Translations under genes and position numbers: made by a program
In this document: piece by piece, positions 33,057-40,934 of the stretch
Layout: each line of letters opens with the position of its first letter
How positions within the stretch are numbered: the stretch's first letter is position 1
Notes under the pieces: model-generated
The model's database searches: none
Seen by the model: the letters and a program-made list of their open reading frames with translations, nothing else
What the model was told of the DNA's origin: nothing
NCBI GenBank assembly: GCA_001898855.1
Contig: MKVN01000029.1
Span: forward strand, 68,479-122,570
Length of the DNA: 54,092 nucleotides
Reading direction: 5' to 3'
Origin: Micrococcales bacterium 73-13
Lineage (GTDB): Bacteria > Actinomycetota > Actinomycetes > Actinomycetales > Microbacteriaceae

Positions 33057-33427
33057 GCACCGACGAGACCCGCCGCGAGCAGGGGATGGCGGTGCGCCGG
33101 GCGGTGCTCGGCGACGAGCACGTCGACCGGGCCAACGCCGGCATCACCGAGCTCACCGCCGACTTCCAGGACTTCATCACCCGCACCGCGTGGGGGGACG
33201 TGTGGTCACGGCCGGGGCTCGCGCGCCGCGACCGGAGCATCGCCGTGCTCTCCGCGCTGATCACCGCGGGCAACTTCGAGGAGGTCCCGATGCACTACCG
33301 GGCCGCCGTCCGCAACGGGCTCACCCGAGAGGAGCTGATCGAGGTCGTGCTGCAGTCCGCGGTCTACGCGGGCGTGCCCCGCGCGAACCACGCGTTCAAG
33401 CTGCTGCAGCAGACCCTCGGCGACTGA
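33053..33427 (+). CDS. pcaC: 4-carboxymuconolactone decarboxylase
   Basis: 124 residues of the CMD/AhpD-like helical family. It decarboxylates 4-carboxymuconolactone to the enol-lactone used by PcaD. Key features are FITRTAWGDVWSRPGLARRDRSIAVLSALITAGNFEEVPMHYRAAVRNGLTREELIEVVLQSAVYAGVPRANHAF, which holds the conserved R, E, H and P/R residues. It lacks the CxxC of AhpD, as expected for the decarboxylase. Last gene of the pcaHGBDC operon, overlapping pcaD by 4 bp. Confidence 0.95.
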   Translation: MSTDETRREQGMAVRRAVLGDEHVDRANAGITELTADFQDFITRTAWGDVWSRPGLARRDRSIAVLSALITAGNFEEVPMHYRAAVRNGLTREELIEVVLQSAVYAGVPRANHAFKLLQQTLGD

Positions 33428-33447
33428 GATCGGACGCCGCCCCGATC
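33428..33447. terminator. short hairpin between converging pcaC and SRPBCC genes
   Basis: GATCGG (33428-33433) pairs with CCGATC (33442-33447) around an 8-nt loop. It fills the gap between pcaC and the leftward SRPBCC gene, whose TCA stop overlaps the right arm. The stem is short, so it is only a plausible terminator. Confidence 0.4.
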
Positions 33448-33931
33448 AGCCCTCTGCGAGGATCGGGTCGGTCTGGGCGAGGGCGGCCAGGAAGCCCTCG
33501 AGCATGCCGAGGCCGACCATCTGCTCCAGGTGCTCGGCCGAGTCGAAGCCCGCGCGCATCGTCATCCGCGAGCCGCCGTCGAGCGGCTCGACGCGCACCG
33601 AGAACCGGTTCCACGCCAGCTCGCCCGCGGGCTCGCCCTCGGCGTCGCTGAAGCCGTTGTCGATCTCGAGCCGGTGCGGGGCGTCGATCTCGAGGAACCG
33701 CCACGCCGCGTAGTCGGTGCGCTCCCCCTCGGGGGAGGTCATGTAGTAGATCGACCGACCGGGCACGGTGAAGTCGTGGCGGACGAACGTCGCGGGGTAG
33801 CCGGGCGGCCCCCACCAGCGCTCGAGCTTGCGCGGGTCGGACCAGAGCTCCCAGACCCGCTCGACGGGCGCGGGGAACTCGGCGACGACGGTGAAGGCGT
33901 CGGCCTCTCGTCGGGTGTCGGTGACGGGCAT
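33446..33931 (-). CDS. SRPBCC/AHSA1-domain protein
   Basis: 161 residues. The N-terminal part FTVVAEFPAPVERVWELWSDPRKLERWWGPPGYPATFVRHDF is the AHSA1/START-like signature with the WWGP motif, and MTMRAGFDSAEHLEQMVGLGMLEGF closes the fold. Such proteins form a hydrophobic cavity and are almost always encoded with an ArsR-type regulator, as here. Function unknown; small-molecule binding is the usual inference. It lies 6 bp after the ArsR gene in the same leftward operon, inside the pca cluster, but nothing in the sequence ties it to the beta-ketoadipate pathway. Confidence 0.88.
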   Translation of the reverse strand: MPVTDTRREADAFTVVAEFPAPVERVWELWSDPRKLERWWGPPGYPATFVRHDFTVPGRSIYYMTSPEGERTDYAAWRFLEIDAPHRLEIDNGFSDAEGEPAGELAWNRFSVRVEPLDGGSRMTMRAGFDSAEHLEQMVGLGMLEGFLAALAQTDPILAEG

Positions 33932-33937
33932 CGCGTG

Positions 33938-34297
33938 CTACCTCCCTGCTTCCGATCCCTCGGCCTCGCCGAGGATCGCGTCCATCCGGTCGATCCGTCC
34001 GCGCCAGAGCGCCTCGTACTCGTCGAGCAGCGTCCGCGCCCGGTCGATCGCGTCGAGGACCGGGCCGACCAGCTGCTCGCGGCCCCGGCGCCGCTTGGCG
34101 ACGAGCCCGGAGCGCTGCAGCACCGCGACGTGCTTCTGCACCGCGGCGAAGCTCATCGCGTACCGGTCGGCGAGGTCCGTGACGTTCTGCTCCCGTCCGA
34201 TGACCCGCCGGACGATGTCGCGGCGCGTGGCATCGGCGAGAGCCTGGAAGATCCGATCGACCTCGGCCTCGGCGTCCGCGAGCAGATTCACAACCAT
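33938..34297 (-). CDS. ArsR-family (SdpR-like) repressor
   Basis: 119 residues. The winged HTH starts IFQALADATRRDIVRRVIGREQNVTDLADRYAMSFAAVQKHVAVLQRSGLVAKRRRGRE, the SdpR/ArsR subgroup paired with AHSA1 proteins. No metal-binding cysteines are present, so it is unlikely to sense metals. ATG 34297 is inside a CAACCA-TT-TGGTTG palindrome, and a TAATAT box (34306-34311) is 8 nt upstream on the minus strand. The mRNA is therefore probably leaderless or nearly so and autorepressed. It is transcribed away from pcaI and separated from it by 133 bp. Confidence 0.9.
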   Translation of the reverse strand: MVVNLLADAEAEVDRIFQALADATRRDIVRRVIGREQNVTDLADRYAMSFAAVQKHVAVLQRSGLVAKRRRGREQLVGPVLDAIDRARTLLDEYEALWRGRIDRMDAILGEAEGSEAGR

Positions 34298-34304
34298 TTG
34301 GTTG
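34291..34304 (-). promoter_or_regulatory. ArsR operator overlapping its own start codon
   Basis: CAACCA-TT-TGGTTG is a perfect 14-bp inverted repeat. It covers the ArsR start codon (34295-34297) and lies directly downstream of the TAATAT -10 box. Palindromes of the GCAACCA/TGGTTGC type are typical in front of ArsR-AHSA1 gene pairs, as I recall. Confidence 0.6.
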
Positions 34305-34383
34305 CATATTAAGCGGCGGGGCGGCGAGGCGCAAGGGATGGAGACCCCGCGCCGAGCGGCGTACCATGGTGTTTGCGATGCGA

Positions 34384-34395
34384 ACGAACGTTCGT
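34384..34395 (+). promoter_or_regulatory. palindrome upstream of pcaI, candidate PcaR site
   Basis: ACGAACGTTCGT is a perfect 12-bp palindrome, 35 bp before the TTG of pcaI. A further GCGAAC lies at 34379-34384 and again at 34399-34404, so the site is embedded in repeated CGAAC/GTTCG elements. IclR-type PcaR proteins bind GTTCG-containing sequences. The regulator encoded at the end of the pcaIJF set is the natural candidate. Confidence 0.5.
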
Positions 34396-34430
34396 AGAGC
34401 GAACAATTCGACCGGACGAACGGAGCCGAC

Positions 34431-35234
34431 TTGATCGACAAGGTCGTCGAGGACATCGACGCGGCCATCGCCGACATCCACGACGGCGCGACCGTCATGA
34501 TCGGCGGCTTCGGCCGGGCCGGCCAGCCCGTCGACCTCATCGACGCGCTGCTGCGGCACGGCGCCGGGGACCTGACGATCGTCAGCAACAACGCCGGCAA
34601 CGGCGACGTCGGCCTCGCCGCGCTGCTGCAGGCGGGCAAGGTCCGGAAGATGATCTGCTCCTTCCCCCGGCAGAACGACTCCTGGGTCTTCGACGGGCTG
34701 TACCGCGCCGGCGAGATCGAGCTCGAGCTCGTCCCGCAGGGCAACCTCGTCGAGCGGATCCGCGCCGCCGGTGCCGGCATCCCGGCGTTCTACAGCCCGA
34801 CCGGCGTCGGCACGCTCCTCTACGAGGGCGTCGAGACGCGCGAGTTCGGGGGGCGCGAGTACGTCCTCGTCGAGGCGCTGCACGCCGACTTCGCCCTGAT
34901 CCAGGGCTATCGCGCCGACCGGCTGGGGAACGTGCAGTACCGCAAGACCGCCCGTAATTTCGGCCCCCCGATGGCGACCGCCGCGACGACGACGATCGTC
35001 CAGGTCGACGAGGTGGTCCCGGTCGGCGACCTCGACGCCGAGTCGATCCCGACGCCGGGCATCTTCGTCGACCGGGTGGTCCCGGTCGGCTGGCGCGAGT
35101 GGACGCCGGACGGGCGGTACGTCGGCGGCCTCGTCGACGTCAACGGCCAGCCGGTCGAGACCGGCATCGACCCGCACGAGGGGCACACCAAGGCGACGGA
35201 CCACAAGCCGTCCGGGACGGAGGGGACGCGCTGA
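34431..35234 (+). CDS. pcaI: 3-oxoadipate CoA-transferase, subunit A
   Basis: 267 residues. With PcaJ it moves CoA from succinyl-CoA to 3-oxoadipate. The class I CoA-transferase motif is MIGGFGRAGQPVDLIDALLRHGAGDLTIVSNNAGNGDVGLAALLQAGKVRKMICSF, and VPQGNLVERIRAAGAGIPAFYSPTGVGT is the A-subunit glycine-rich region. The start is TTG 34431 after CGGAG. The stop overlaps the ATG of pcaJ (TGATG). It is the first gene of the pcaIJF operon, behind a CGAACG palindrome. Confidence 0.93.
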   Translation: MIDKVVEDIDAAIADIHDGATVMIGGFGRAGQPVDLIDALLRHGAGDLTIVSNNAGNGDVGLAALLQAGKVRKMICSFPRQNDSWVFDGLYRAGEIELELVPQGNLVERIRAAGAGIPAFYSPTGVGTLLYEGVETREFGGREYVLVEALHADFALIQGYRADRLGNVQYRKTARNFGPPMATAATTTIVQVDEVVPVGDLDAESIPTPGIFVDRVVPVGWREWTPDGRYVGGLVDVNGQPVETGIDPHEGHTKATDHKPSGTEGTR

Positions 35235-35893
35235 TGGCGACCAGGATCAGCCGCGCCGAGCTCGCGGCCCGGCTCGCGGCGGACATCCCGGACGGGGCCG
35301 TCGTGAACCTCGGCATCGGCGCGCCGACGCTCGTCGCCGACCACGTGCCGTCGGACCGGGAGATCATCCTGCACACCGAGAACGGCATGCTGCGGATGGG
35401 CCCGGCGCCCGACGCGGCGCACGTGGACCCCGACCTCATCAACGCGGGCAAGCAGGCGGTCACCGAGCTGCCCGGCGCCTCGTACTTCAACCAGTCCGAG
35501 TCCTTCGGCATGATGCGCGGCGGCCACCTCGACTACTGCGTGCTCGGCGGCTTCGAGGTGTCGGCGACCGGCGACCTCGCGAACTGGTCGACCGGCGAGC
35601 CGGGCGCGATCCCCGCGGTCGGCGGCGCCATGGACCTCGCCCTCGGCGCGAAGCAGGTCTTCGTCATGATGGACCTCTTCACCAAGGACGGGCGCCCGAA
35701 GCTCGTCGCGCACTGCGCGTACCCGCTCACCGCGCGCGGGAGCGTGTCCCGCGTGTACACCGACCACGCGGTGTTCGAGATCGCCCCGGAGGGCGTCGCC
35801 GTCGTCGACGCGTTCGGCGACACGACCGTCGCCGAGCTCGAGGGCCTGCTCGGGCTCCCCCTCATCGATCGGACCACCCCGACCGGCGGCTGA
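35234..35893 (+). CDS. pcaJ: 3-oxoadipate CoA-transferase, subunit B
   Basis: 219 residues. It contains the active-site glutamate in ILHTENGMLRMGPAP, the TENG form of the SENG motif of class I CoA-transferase B subunits. NLGIGAPTLVADHV near the N-terminus is also standard, and GGAMDLALGAKQVFVMMDLFTKDGRPKLV is typical of PcaJ. It acts as a complex with PcaI, whose stop codon overlaps its ATG by one base. pcaF starts 47 bp later with its own ribosome binding site. Confidence 0.94.
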   Translation: MATRISRAELAARLAADIPDGAVVNLGIGAPTLVADHVPSDREIILHTENGMLRMGPAPDAAHVDPDLINAGKQAVTELPGASYFNQSESFGMMRGGHLDYCVLGGFEVSATGDLANWSTGEPGAIPAVGGAMDLALGAKQVFVMMDLFTKDGRPKLVAHCAYPLTARGSVSRVYTDHAVFEIAPEGVAVVDAFGDTTVAELEGLLGLPLIDRTTPTGG

Positions 35894-35940
35894 GGAGGCC
35901 GCGGGCCCTCTCGAGACCGGTACGCAGACAGGAGCACCCC

Positions 35941-37116
35941 ATGCCAGCCTCATTCGTCTACGACGCCGTCCGCACCCCGTTCGGCCGGGCCGGCGGCGCG
36001 CTCTCCGGCGTCCGGCCCGACGACCTCGCGGCGGTCGTGATGCGGGCGGTCGTCGACCGCGCCGGGCTCGACCCCGCGCGGATCGACGACGTGATCCTCG
36101 GCGACGCGAACCAGGCGGGCGAGGACAACCGGAACGTCGCCCGCTTCGGGGCGCTGCTCGCCGGCTTCCCGAGCACCGTGACCGGCGCGACCGTCAACCG
36201 GCTCTGCTCCTCCGGCATGGAGGCCGTCATCCAGGGCGCCAGGGCGATCGAGTGCGGCGACGCCGCCGTCGTGCTCGCCGGCGGCGTCGAGTCGATGAGC
36301 CGGGCGCCGTTCGTCGTGGAGAAGTCGCCGCGCGCCTGGCCCGCGGTCGGCAACCAGACGCTGTGGAACACCTCGATCGGCTGGCGGATGACGAACCCGC
36401 TGCTGCCGAAGGCCTGGACCGTCTCCAACGGCGAGGCGGCCGAGCAGGTCGCGCGGCTGCGCGGCATCGGCCGGGAGGCGCAGGACGAGTGGGCGGTGCG
36501 CTCGCACCGCCTAGCCGCGGAGGCCTGGGCCGACGGGCGCTACGACGCGGAGATCGTCCAGGTGCCCGGCGCCGAGCTCGCGCGCGACGAGGGCATCCGC
36601 GACGACACGTCGATGGCGGCGCTCGCGAGGCTGAAGCCGCTCTTCGCCCGGGACGGCGACGGAACCGTGACCGCGGGCAACTCGTCGCCGATCAACGACG
36701 GCGCCGCGGCGCTGCTGCTCGGCGGCGAGGGCGCGTTCGACGCCGAGCCGCTCGCCCGCATCGCGGGCCGCGCCGTGCACGGCACCGACCCGGACGTGTT
36801 CCCGCTCGCCCCGATCGAGGCCGCGGACAAGGCGCTCGCGAGGGCCGGCCGCAGCTGGGCCGACGTCGACCTGGTCGAGCTGAACGAGGCGTTCTCCTCC
36901 CAGGTGCTCGCCGATCTGCAGGGCTGGCCGGACCTCGATCCGGCGAAGGTGAACGTGCACGGCGGCGCCCTCGCGATCGGCCACCCGCTCGGCGCCTCCG
37001 GCGGACGGGTCATCGGCCACGCGGCGCACGAGCTGGCGCGGCGCGGCGGCGGAGTCGCGGTGGCGGCGCTGTGCGTCGGGGTCGGACAGGGCCTCGCCGT
37101 CGTCCTCGAGCGGTGA
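35941..37116 (+). CDS. pcaF: 3-oxoadipyl-CoA thiolase
   Basis: 391 residues. It cleaves 3-oxoadipyl-CoA with CoA to succinyl-CoA and acetyl-CoA, the last step of the pathway. The nucleophilic cysteine is C89 in VNRLCSSGMEAV. The proton-transfer elements are GGALAIGHPLGASGGRV and the C-terminal cysteine in VAALCVGVGQG. MTNPLLPKAWTVSNGEAAEQVA and GNSSPINDGAAALLL are typical of beta-ketoadipyl thiolases. ATG 35941 follows AGGAG. The stop overlaps the start of the regulator gene by 4 bp. General acetyl-CoA acyltransferase is possible in isolation, but the position decides. Confidence 0.93.
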   Translation: MPASFVYDAVRTPFGRAGGALSGVRPDDLAAVVMRAVVDRAGLDPARIDDVILGDANQAGEDNRNVARFGALLAGFPSTVTGATVNRLCSSGMEAVIQGARAIECGDAAVVLAGGVESMSRAPFVVEKSPRAWPAVGNQTLWNTSIGWRMTNPLLPKAWTVSNGEAAEQVARLRGIGREAQDEWAVRSHRLAAEAWADGRYDAEIVQVPGAELARDEGIRDDTSMAALARLKPLFARDGDGTVTAGNSSPINDGAAALLLGGEGAFDAEPLARIAGRAVHGTDPDVFPLAPIEAADKALARAGRSWADVDLVELNEAFSSQVLADLQGWPDLDPAKVNVHGGALAIGHPLGASGGRVIGHAAHELARRGGGVAVAALCVGVGQGLAVVLER

Positions 37117-37808
37117 GCGGGCTCCCGCCGCCGGAGGCGGCCCCCGACGGCCGCCTCGAGCCCGCCGCCGAGCACGTCCGATCCCTCGCCCGCGGCCTCT
37201 CGGTGATCCGGGCCTTCGACGCCGCGCGCCCCGCGATGACGCTCAGCGAGGTCGCCGAGGCCACCGCGCTCAGCCGCGCGACCGCGCGGCGCCTCCTGCA
37301 CACGCTCGAGACGCTGGGCTACGTGCGCAGCGACGGCCGCGCCTTCGCGCTGACGCCGCGGGTGCTCGAGCTCGGCTTCGCCTACCTCTCGGCGCTCACG
37401 CTGCCGGAGATCGCGCAGCCGCATCTCGAGCGGCTCTCCCTGCAGCTCGACGAGTCCGTCTCCGCGGCCGTGCTCGACGGCGACGAGATCGTCTACGTCG
37501 CGCGGGTGCCGGTGCGCCGGATCATGAGCGTCGCGATCACCATCGGCACGCGGTTCCCGGCGGCGCGGACCTCGATGGGGCGGGTGCTGACCGGCGGCGG
37601 CGACTGGGCGATCTCCGACGAGGAGCTCGAGCAGGGCCTGCGCTCGATCGCGGCGCCGCTGCATGGCCGGGCCGGCGTCGTCGCCGCGGTCAACGTCTCG
37701 ACCTCGACCTCGCGGGTCGGCCGCGAGGAGCTCCTCGAGCGCCATCTGCCGGCGCTGCTCGCGACGGCCGGCGCGATCGACGCCGAGCTCGCGGCGGCCG
37801 GCCTCTGA
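37113..37808 (+). CDS. PcaR-like IclR regulator with shortened effector domain
   Basis: 231 residues. The HTH (about 24-80) has VRSLARGLSVIRAFDAARPAMTLSEVAEATALSRATARRLLHTLETLGYVRSDGRAFALTPRVLELGFAYLSA, the PcaR-type N-terminus. In the effector domain FPAARTSMGRVLTGGGDWAISDEELEQGLRSIAAPLHGRAG joins directly what is normally separated by about 35-40 residues (the stretch between MGRVLL and QGWALVDEELE). So one helical segment is missing in frame. The rest, including AAVNVSTSTSR, is intact. GTG 37113 overlaps the pcaF stop (GTGA). It probably controls pca genes, but the altered ligand domain may affect response. The length estimate comes from recalled family layout. Confidence 0.85.
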   Translation: MSGLPPPEAAPDGRLEPAAEHVRSLARGLSVIRAFDAARPAMTLSEVAEATALSRATARRLLHTLETLGYVRSDGRAFALTPRVLELGFAYLSALTLPEIAQPHLERLSLQLDESVSAAVLDGDEIVYVARVPVRRIMSVAITIGTRFPAARTSMGRVLTGGGDWAISDEELEQGLRSIAAPLHGRAGVVAAVNVSTSTSRVGREELLERHLPALLATAGAIDAELAAAGL

Positions 37809-37877
37809 TCGCCGGCCCGCATCCGCCCGGGCCCGAGGGGGCCGCGGGAGCCAGCGGGACGGCTTAGGCTCGGAGCC

Positions 37878-38459
37878 ATGGGTCGCCGTGCGCTGTTCGT
37901 CGTCGACGTCCAGAACGACTTCACCGAGGGCGGCGCGCTCGGCGTGACCGGCGGTGCCGCGGTCGCCGGCCGCATCACGCAGTACCTCCGGGAGCACGGC
38001 GACGACTACGACGTCGTGTTCGCCTCCCGGGACTGGCACGACGGCGCCGGGGACAACGGCGGCCACTTCTCGGACGCGCCCGACTTCGTCGACTCCTGGC
38101 CGCCGCACTGCGTGGCGGGCACGTCCGGCGCGCAGTACCACCCCGCGCTCGACGCGAACCGCATCGACGTCCACGTGCTGAAGGGCCAGGGCATCCCGGC
38201 CTACTCGATCTTCGAGGGGCGCACGCACGACGGGCGCGACTTCCCCGAGGTGCTCGGCAGCCACGGCGTGACCGACGTCGACGTCGTCGGGATCGCCACC
38301 GACCACTGCGTCCTGGCCTCCGCGCTCGACGCGAAGGCCTCCGGCCGCACGGTGCGCGTGCTCGCCGACCTCGTCGCCGGCGTCGCGCCGGAGTCCTCCG
38401 CGGCCGCCCTCGCGCGCCTCGCCGCCGAGGGCGTCGAGGTGGTCCCCTCCGGGCTCTGA
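37878..38459 (+). CDS. pncA: nicotinamidase/isochorismatase family, probable nicotinamidase
   Basis: 193 residues. Catalytic Asp in FVVDVQNDFTEGGALGV (about 8), metal-site aspartate and histidine in SRDWH, HCVAGT substrate loop in WPPHCVAGTSGAQYHP, and catalytic cysteine in GIATDHCVLASALDA. This is the bacterial PncA pattern, converting nicotinamide to nicotinate for NAD salvage. A TAGGCT box (37865-37870) is 7 nt before ATG 37878 with no ribosome binding site, so the transcript may be leaderless. It has no evident link to the pca genes. Confidence 0.9.
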   Translation: MGRRALFVVDVQNDFTEGGALGVTGGAAVAGRITQYLREHGDDYDVVFASRDWHDGAGDNGGHFSDAPDFVDSWPPHCVAGTSGAQYHPALDANRIDVHVLKGQGIPAYSIFEGRTHDGRDFPEVLGSHGVTDVDVVGIATDHCVLASALDAKASGRTVRVLADLVAGVAPESSAAALARLAAEGVEVVPSGL

Positions 38460-38521
38460 TCGGGCCTGTTCCCGACGGATCGGCGATGCTGGCGGGAGGA
38501 AGGGGCGAGGGCGGACCGCGC

Positions 38522-38950
38522 TCAGGGCTCGGCGCGGAGCACGAGGAGCAGGAGGCGGCGGAGCTCGGCGGCGTCGGCGGGGGCGAGCTCGGCGACCAGC
38601 AGCTCCTGCACCCGGCCCACCCGCGGCCGCAGCGTCTCGAGCGCCTCGCGGCCCTCGGGCGTCAGTTCGAGGACGTTCCGCCGCCGGTCCCCGCCGTCCC
38701 GGACGCGGGCGATCAGCCCGCCCCTGGCCATCCGCGTCACGAGCTCCGCGACCGTCGAGCGGTCGACCGAGATCTCCTCGCCGAGCTCCTTCTGGCTCGC
38801 GCCCGGCATCCGGTCGAGCACCGCGAGCACGCCGTACTGCAGGCTGGAGATCCGGTCCGAGGCCTCCCGCGCCCAGATCGCCGCGTGCAGCTGCTGGGCC
38901 CGCCGGATGAGATGGCCGATGTGGCGCTGGGGCTCGGGTGCGTCGTCCAT
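38522..38950 (-). CDS. mobR: MarR-family regulator, MobR-like
   Basis: 142 residues. The winged HTH is RISSLQYGVLAVLDRMPGASQKELGEEISVDRSTVAELVTRMARGGLIARVRDGGDRRRNVLELTPEGREAL, complete with DGGDRRR wing. It is encoded directly after the 3-hydroxybenzoate hydroxylase gene. In Comamonas testosteroni, as I recall, the mobA gene is controlled by the MarR protein MobR and 3-hydroxybenzoate relieves repression, which fits. A perfect 20-bp palindrome in front of mobA is the probable site. ATG 38950 was preferred over GTG 39013, which gives 21 extra non-conserved residues and begins 5 bp after the hydroxylase stop. Both lack a strong ribosome binding site. Confidence 0.82.
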   Translation of the reverse strand: MDDAPEPQRHIGHLIRRAQQLHAAIWAREASDRISSLQYGVLAVLDRMPGASQKELGEEISVDRSTVAELVTRMARGGLIARVRDGGDRRRNVLELTPEGREALETLRPRVGRVQELLVAELAPADAAELRRLLLLVLRAEP

Positions 38951-39017
38951 GGTCGCCTGATCGTCGGAGGCCGCGATGCGGCCCCTCAACCCTACGGTCT
39001 CCGGATGCCGCACGCGG

Positions 39018-40925
39018 CTAGCCGGCGACCGGCAGCAGCGCTCGGCCGAGGAACGCCGTCAGCTCGTCGTGCGCGTCGAGCGGCAGCACCTCCGCGACGT
39101 ACTGGTCGGGGCGCACGAGCACGATCGCGCCGCGCTCGCGGTCGATGCCGCGCTCGTCGAAGACGTCCGGTCCGCGCTTCAGGTCGGGGGAGAACGCCTT
39201 CTCGTAGTCGCGCAGGCCGAAGCGCCCGACCCTCGGCAGCAGCGCGGCGGGCAGGTCGCCGGGCTCGATCTCGCGGTGCCCGCGCTGGTAGACGCCGCGG
39301 ACGTCGACGACGGCGTCGGGGTCCGCGCCCGCCGGCGTGAGCCGCGCCACCGGTGAGGCCGGCGAGGCCAGCAGCTCCATGAGCGCATCGAACCGCGCCT
39401 CCGAGCGGTCGGCGAAGGCGTAGAGCCGCCAGGCGCCGTCCGCCTCGTGCACGTGGCCGAGCTCCATCGCCTTCGCGTCGCAGACCCGCACCACGGGCGC
39501 CGAGTGGAAGCGCATGCCGACCGGGAAGCCCGTCGCGAGGGCCTGGTGCGCCCCGTCGCCGATGAGCGCCCCGGCGGGGTAGTGCGTGCCGAGCCCTGCG
39601 GTGTACCGCTGCATCCGGACGAAATAGGCCTGCAGCTCCTCGGGGTCCACGCCGCCGCGCTCCGGGTGCTCCGGGTCGCGGGCGCCGGCCGCGACCATCG
39701 CGGACCACTCCTTGTCGAAGTCGATGAGGATCTGCGCGATGCGCTGCCGCTCGTCCGAGTAGGTGTGCAGGAGGGCGGGCGCCGCGCGGCCCTCGAGCAC
39801 GGCGGCGAGCTTCCAGCCGAGATTGAAGCCGTCCTGCATCCCGACGTTCATCCCCTGGCCGGCCTTCGCGCTGTGCGTGTGGCAGGCGTCGCCGACGAGC
39901 AGCACGCGCGGCGTGCGGGCGTCGTCGTCCGGCACGTCGTCGAACTTGTCGACGAGCCGCTGGCCGACCTCGTAGATGGAGGACCACGCGATGTCGGCGG
40001 CCTCGAGCGTGTAGGGGCGGAGCACCTCCTGGGCGACCCGCAGCACGTCCTCCACCGGGGTCGCGCGGATCGCGCCGTCGTCCCCCTCCGGCACCTCGCC
40101 GAGGTCGACGTAGAGCCGGATGAGGTGGCCGCCCTCGCGGGGGATGAGCAGGATGTTCCGCCCGTTGCCGCCCTGGATCGCCGACTTCAGCCGGATCGGG
40201 AAGTCCGTGATCGGGAGCATGTCCATGACGCCCCAGGCGTGGTTCGCCGCCTCGCCGCGCAGCTCGCGCCCGATCGCGGCGCGAACCGCCGAGCGCGCCC
40301 CGTCGGCGCCGACGACGTACTTCGCGCGCACCGCCCGCTCGGCGCCGTCGGCTCCGCGGAGCGTCACGCGCACCGGGCGGTCGGACTCGCCGTCCGCCTC
40401 GACCTCGACGTCGACGCACTCCCAGCCGTAGTCGACCTCGAGGTGCGACGGCGAGCCGCGCATCACGTCGAGGAAGTAGTCGTTGATCCGGGCCTGGTTG
40501 ACGATGAGGTGCGGGAACTCGCTGAGCCCGTCCTCGGTGTCCTGCACCCGGCCGGTGCGCACGATGCGCGAGCGATCCCGCGGATCGGGGCTCCAGAACG
40601 TCGTCTCGTTGACCCAGTAGGCCTCGCGGAGGATCTTGTGGCTGAAGCCGAACGCGTCGAACATCTCGACCGAGCGCACCGCGATGCCGTCGGCCTGGCC
40701 GTGGGTGAGCGGCCCGGAGCGCCGCTCGACGACGCGCGTGTCGATCCCGGGGAAGCGGCTGAGCTGCGCGGCGACCGTGAGCCCGGCCGGGCCGGTGCCG
40801 ACCACGAGCACGTCGACCTCCTCGGGCAGGCCGGGTCCGCGGGCCGCGGCGCGGGCCGCCGCCCGGGGGTCGAGCGGCTGGAGGTCGGGGTCGCCGATCA
40901 CGTATCCGTCGGTGTGGAACTGCAT
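39018..40925 (-). CDS. mobA: FAD-dependent 3-hydroxybenzoate 4-monooxygenase, MobA-like
   Basis: 635 residues, close to the 639 of Comamonas MobA and far longer than PobA. The phenol-hydroxylase-type layout shows FAD Rossmann motif VLVVGTGPAGLTVAAQLSRF (about 38-57), DG motif YVVGADGARSAVRAAIG, second FAD motif RVLLVGDACHTHSAKAGQGMNVGMQDGFNLGWKLAAV, and a C-terminal thioredoxin-like domain (about 480-635, ending LPVAG). It hydroxylates 3-hydroxybenzoate at C4 to protocatechuate, feeding pcaHG. The alternative is another phenol-type hydroxylase. ATG 40925 has weak ribosome binding. An ideal operator lies 10 bp upstream. It is cotranscribed with the MarR gene. Confidence 0.83.
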   Translation of the reverse strand: MQFHTDGYVIGDPDLQPLDPRAAARAAARGPGLPEEVDVLVVGTGPAGLTVAAQLSRFPGIDTRVVERRSGPLTHGQADGIAVRSVEMFDAFGFSHKILREAYWVNETTFWSPDPRDRSRIVRTGRVQDTEDGLSEFPHLIVNQARINDYFLDVMRGSPSHLEVDYGWECVDVEVEADGESDRPVRVTLRGADGAERAVRAKYVVGADGARSAVRAAIGRELRGEAANHAWGVMDMLPITDFPIRLKSAIQGGNGRNILLIPREGGHLIRLYVDLGEVPEGDDGAIRATPVEDVLRVAQEVLRPYTLEAADIAWSSIYEVGQRLVDKFDDVPDDDARTPRVLLVGDACHTHSAKAGQGMNVGMQDGFNLGWKLAAVLEGRAAPALLHTYSDERQRIAQILIDFDKEWSAMVAAGARDPEHPERGGVDPEELQAYFVRMQRYTAGLGTHYPAGALIGDGAHQALATGFPVGMRFHSAPVVRVCDAKAMELGHVHEADGAWRLYAFADRSEARFDALMELLASPASPVARLTPAGADPDAVVDVRGVYQRGHREIEPGDLPAALLPRVGRFGLRDYEKAFSPDLKRGPDVFDERGIDRERGAIVLVRPDQYVAEVLPLDAHDELTAFLGRALLPVAG

Positions 40926-40934
40926 GCGAGAAAG

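Noticed and set aside
37113-37808. PcaR-like regulator as a pseudogene
   Set aside because: The frame is open, both sides of the gap are well conserved and translation is coupled to pcaF, so it is reported as a shortened gene.
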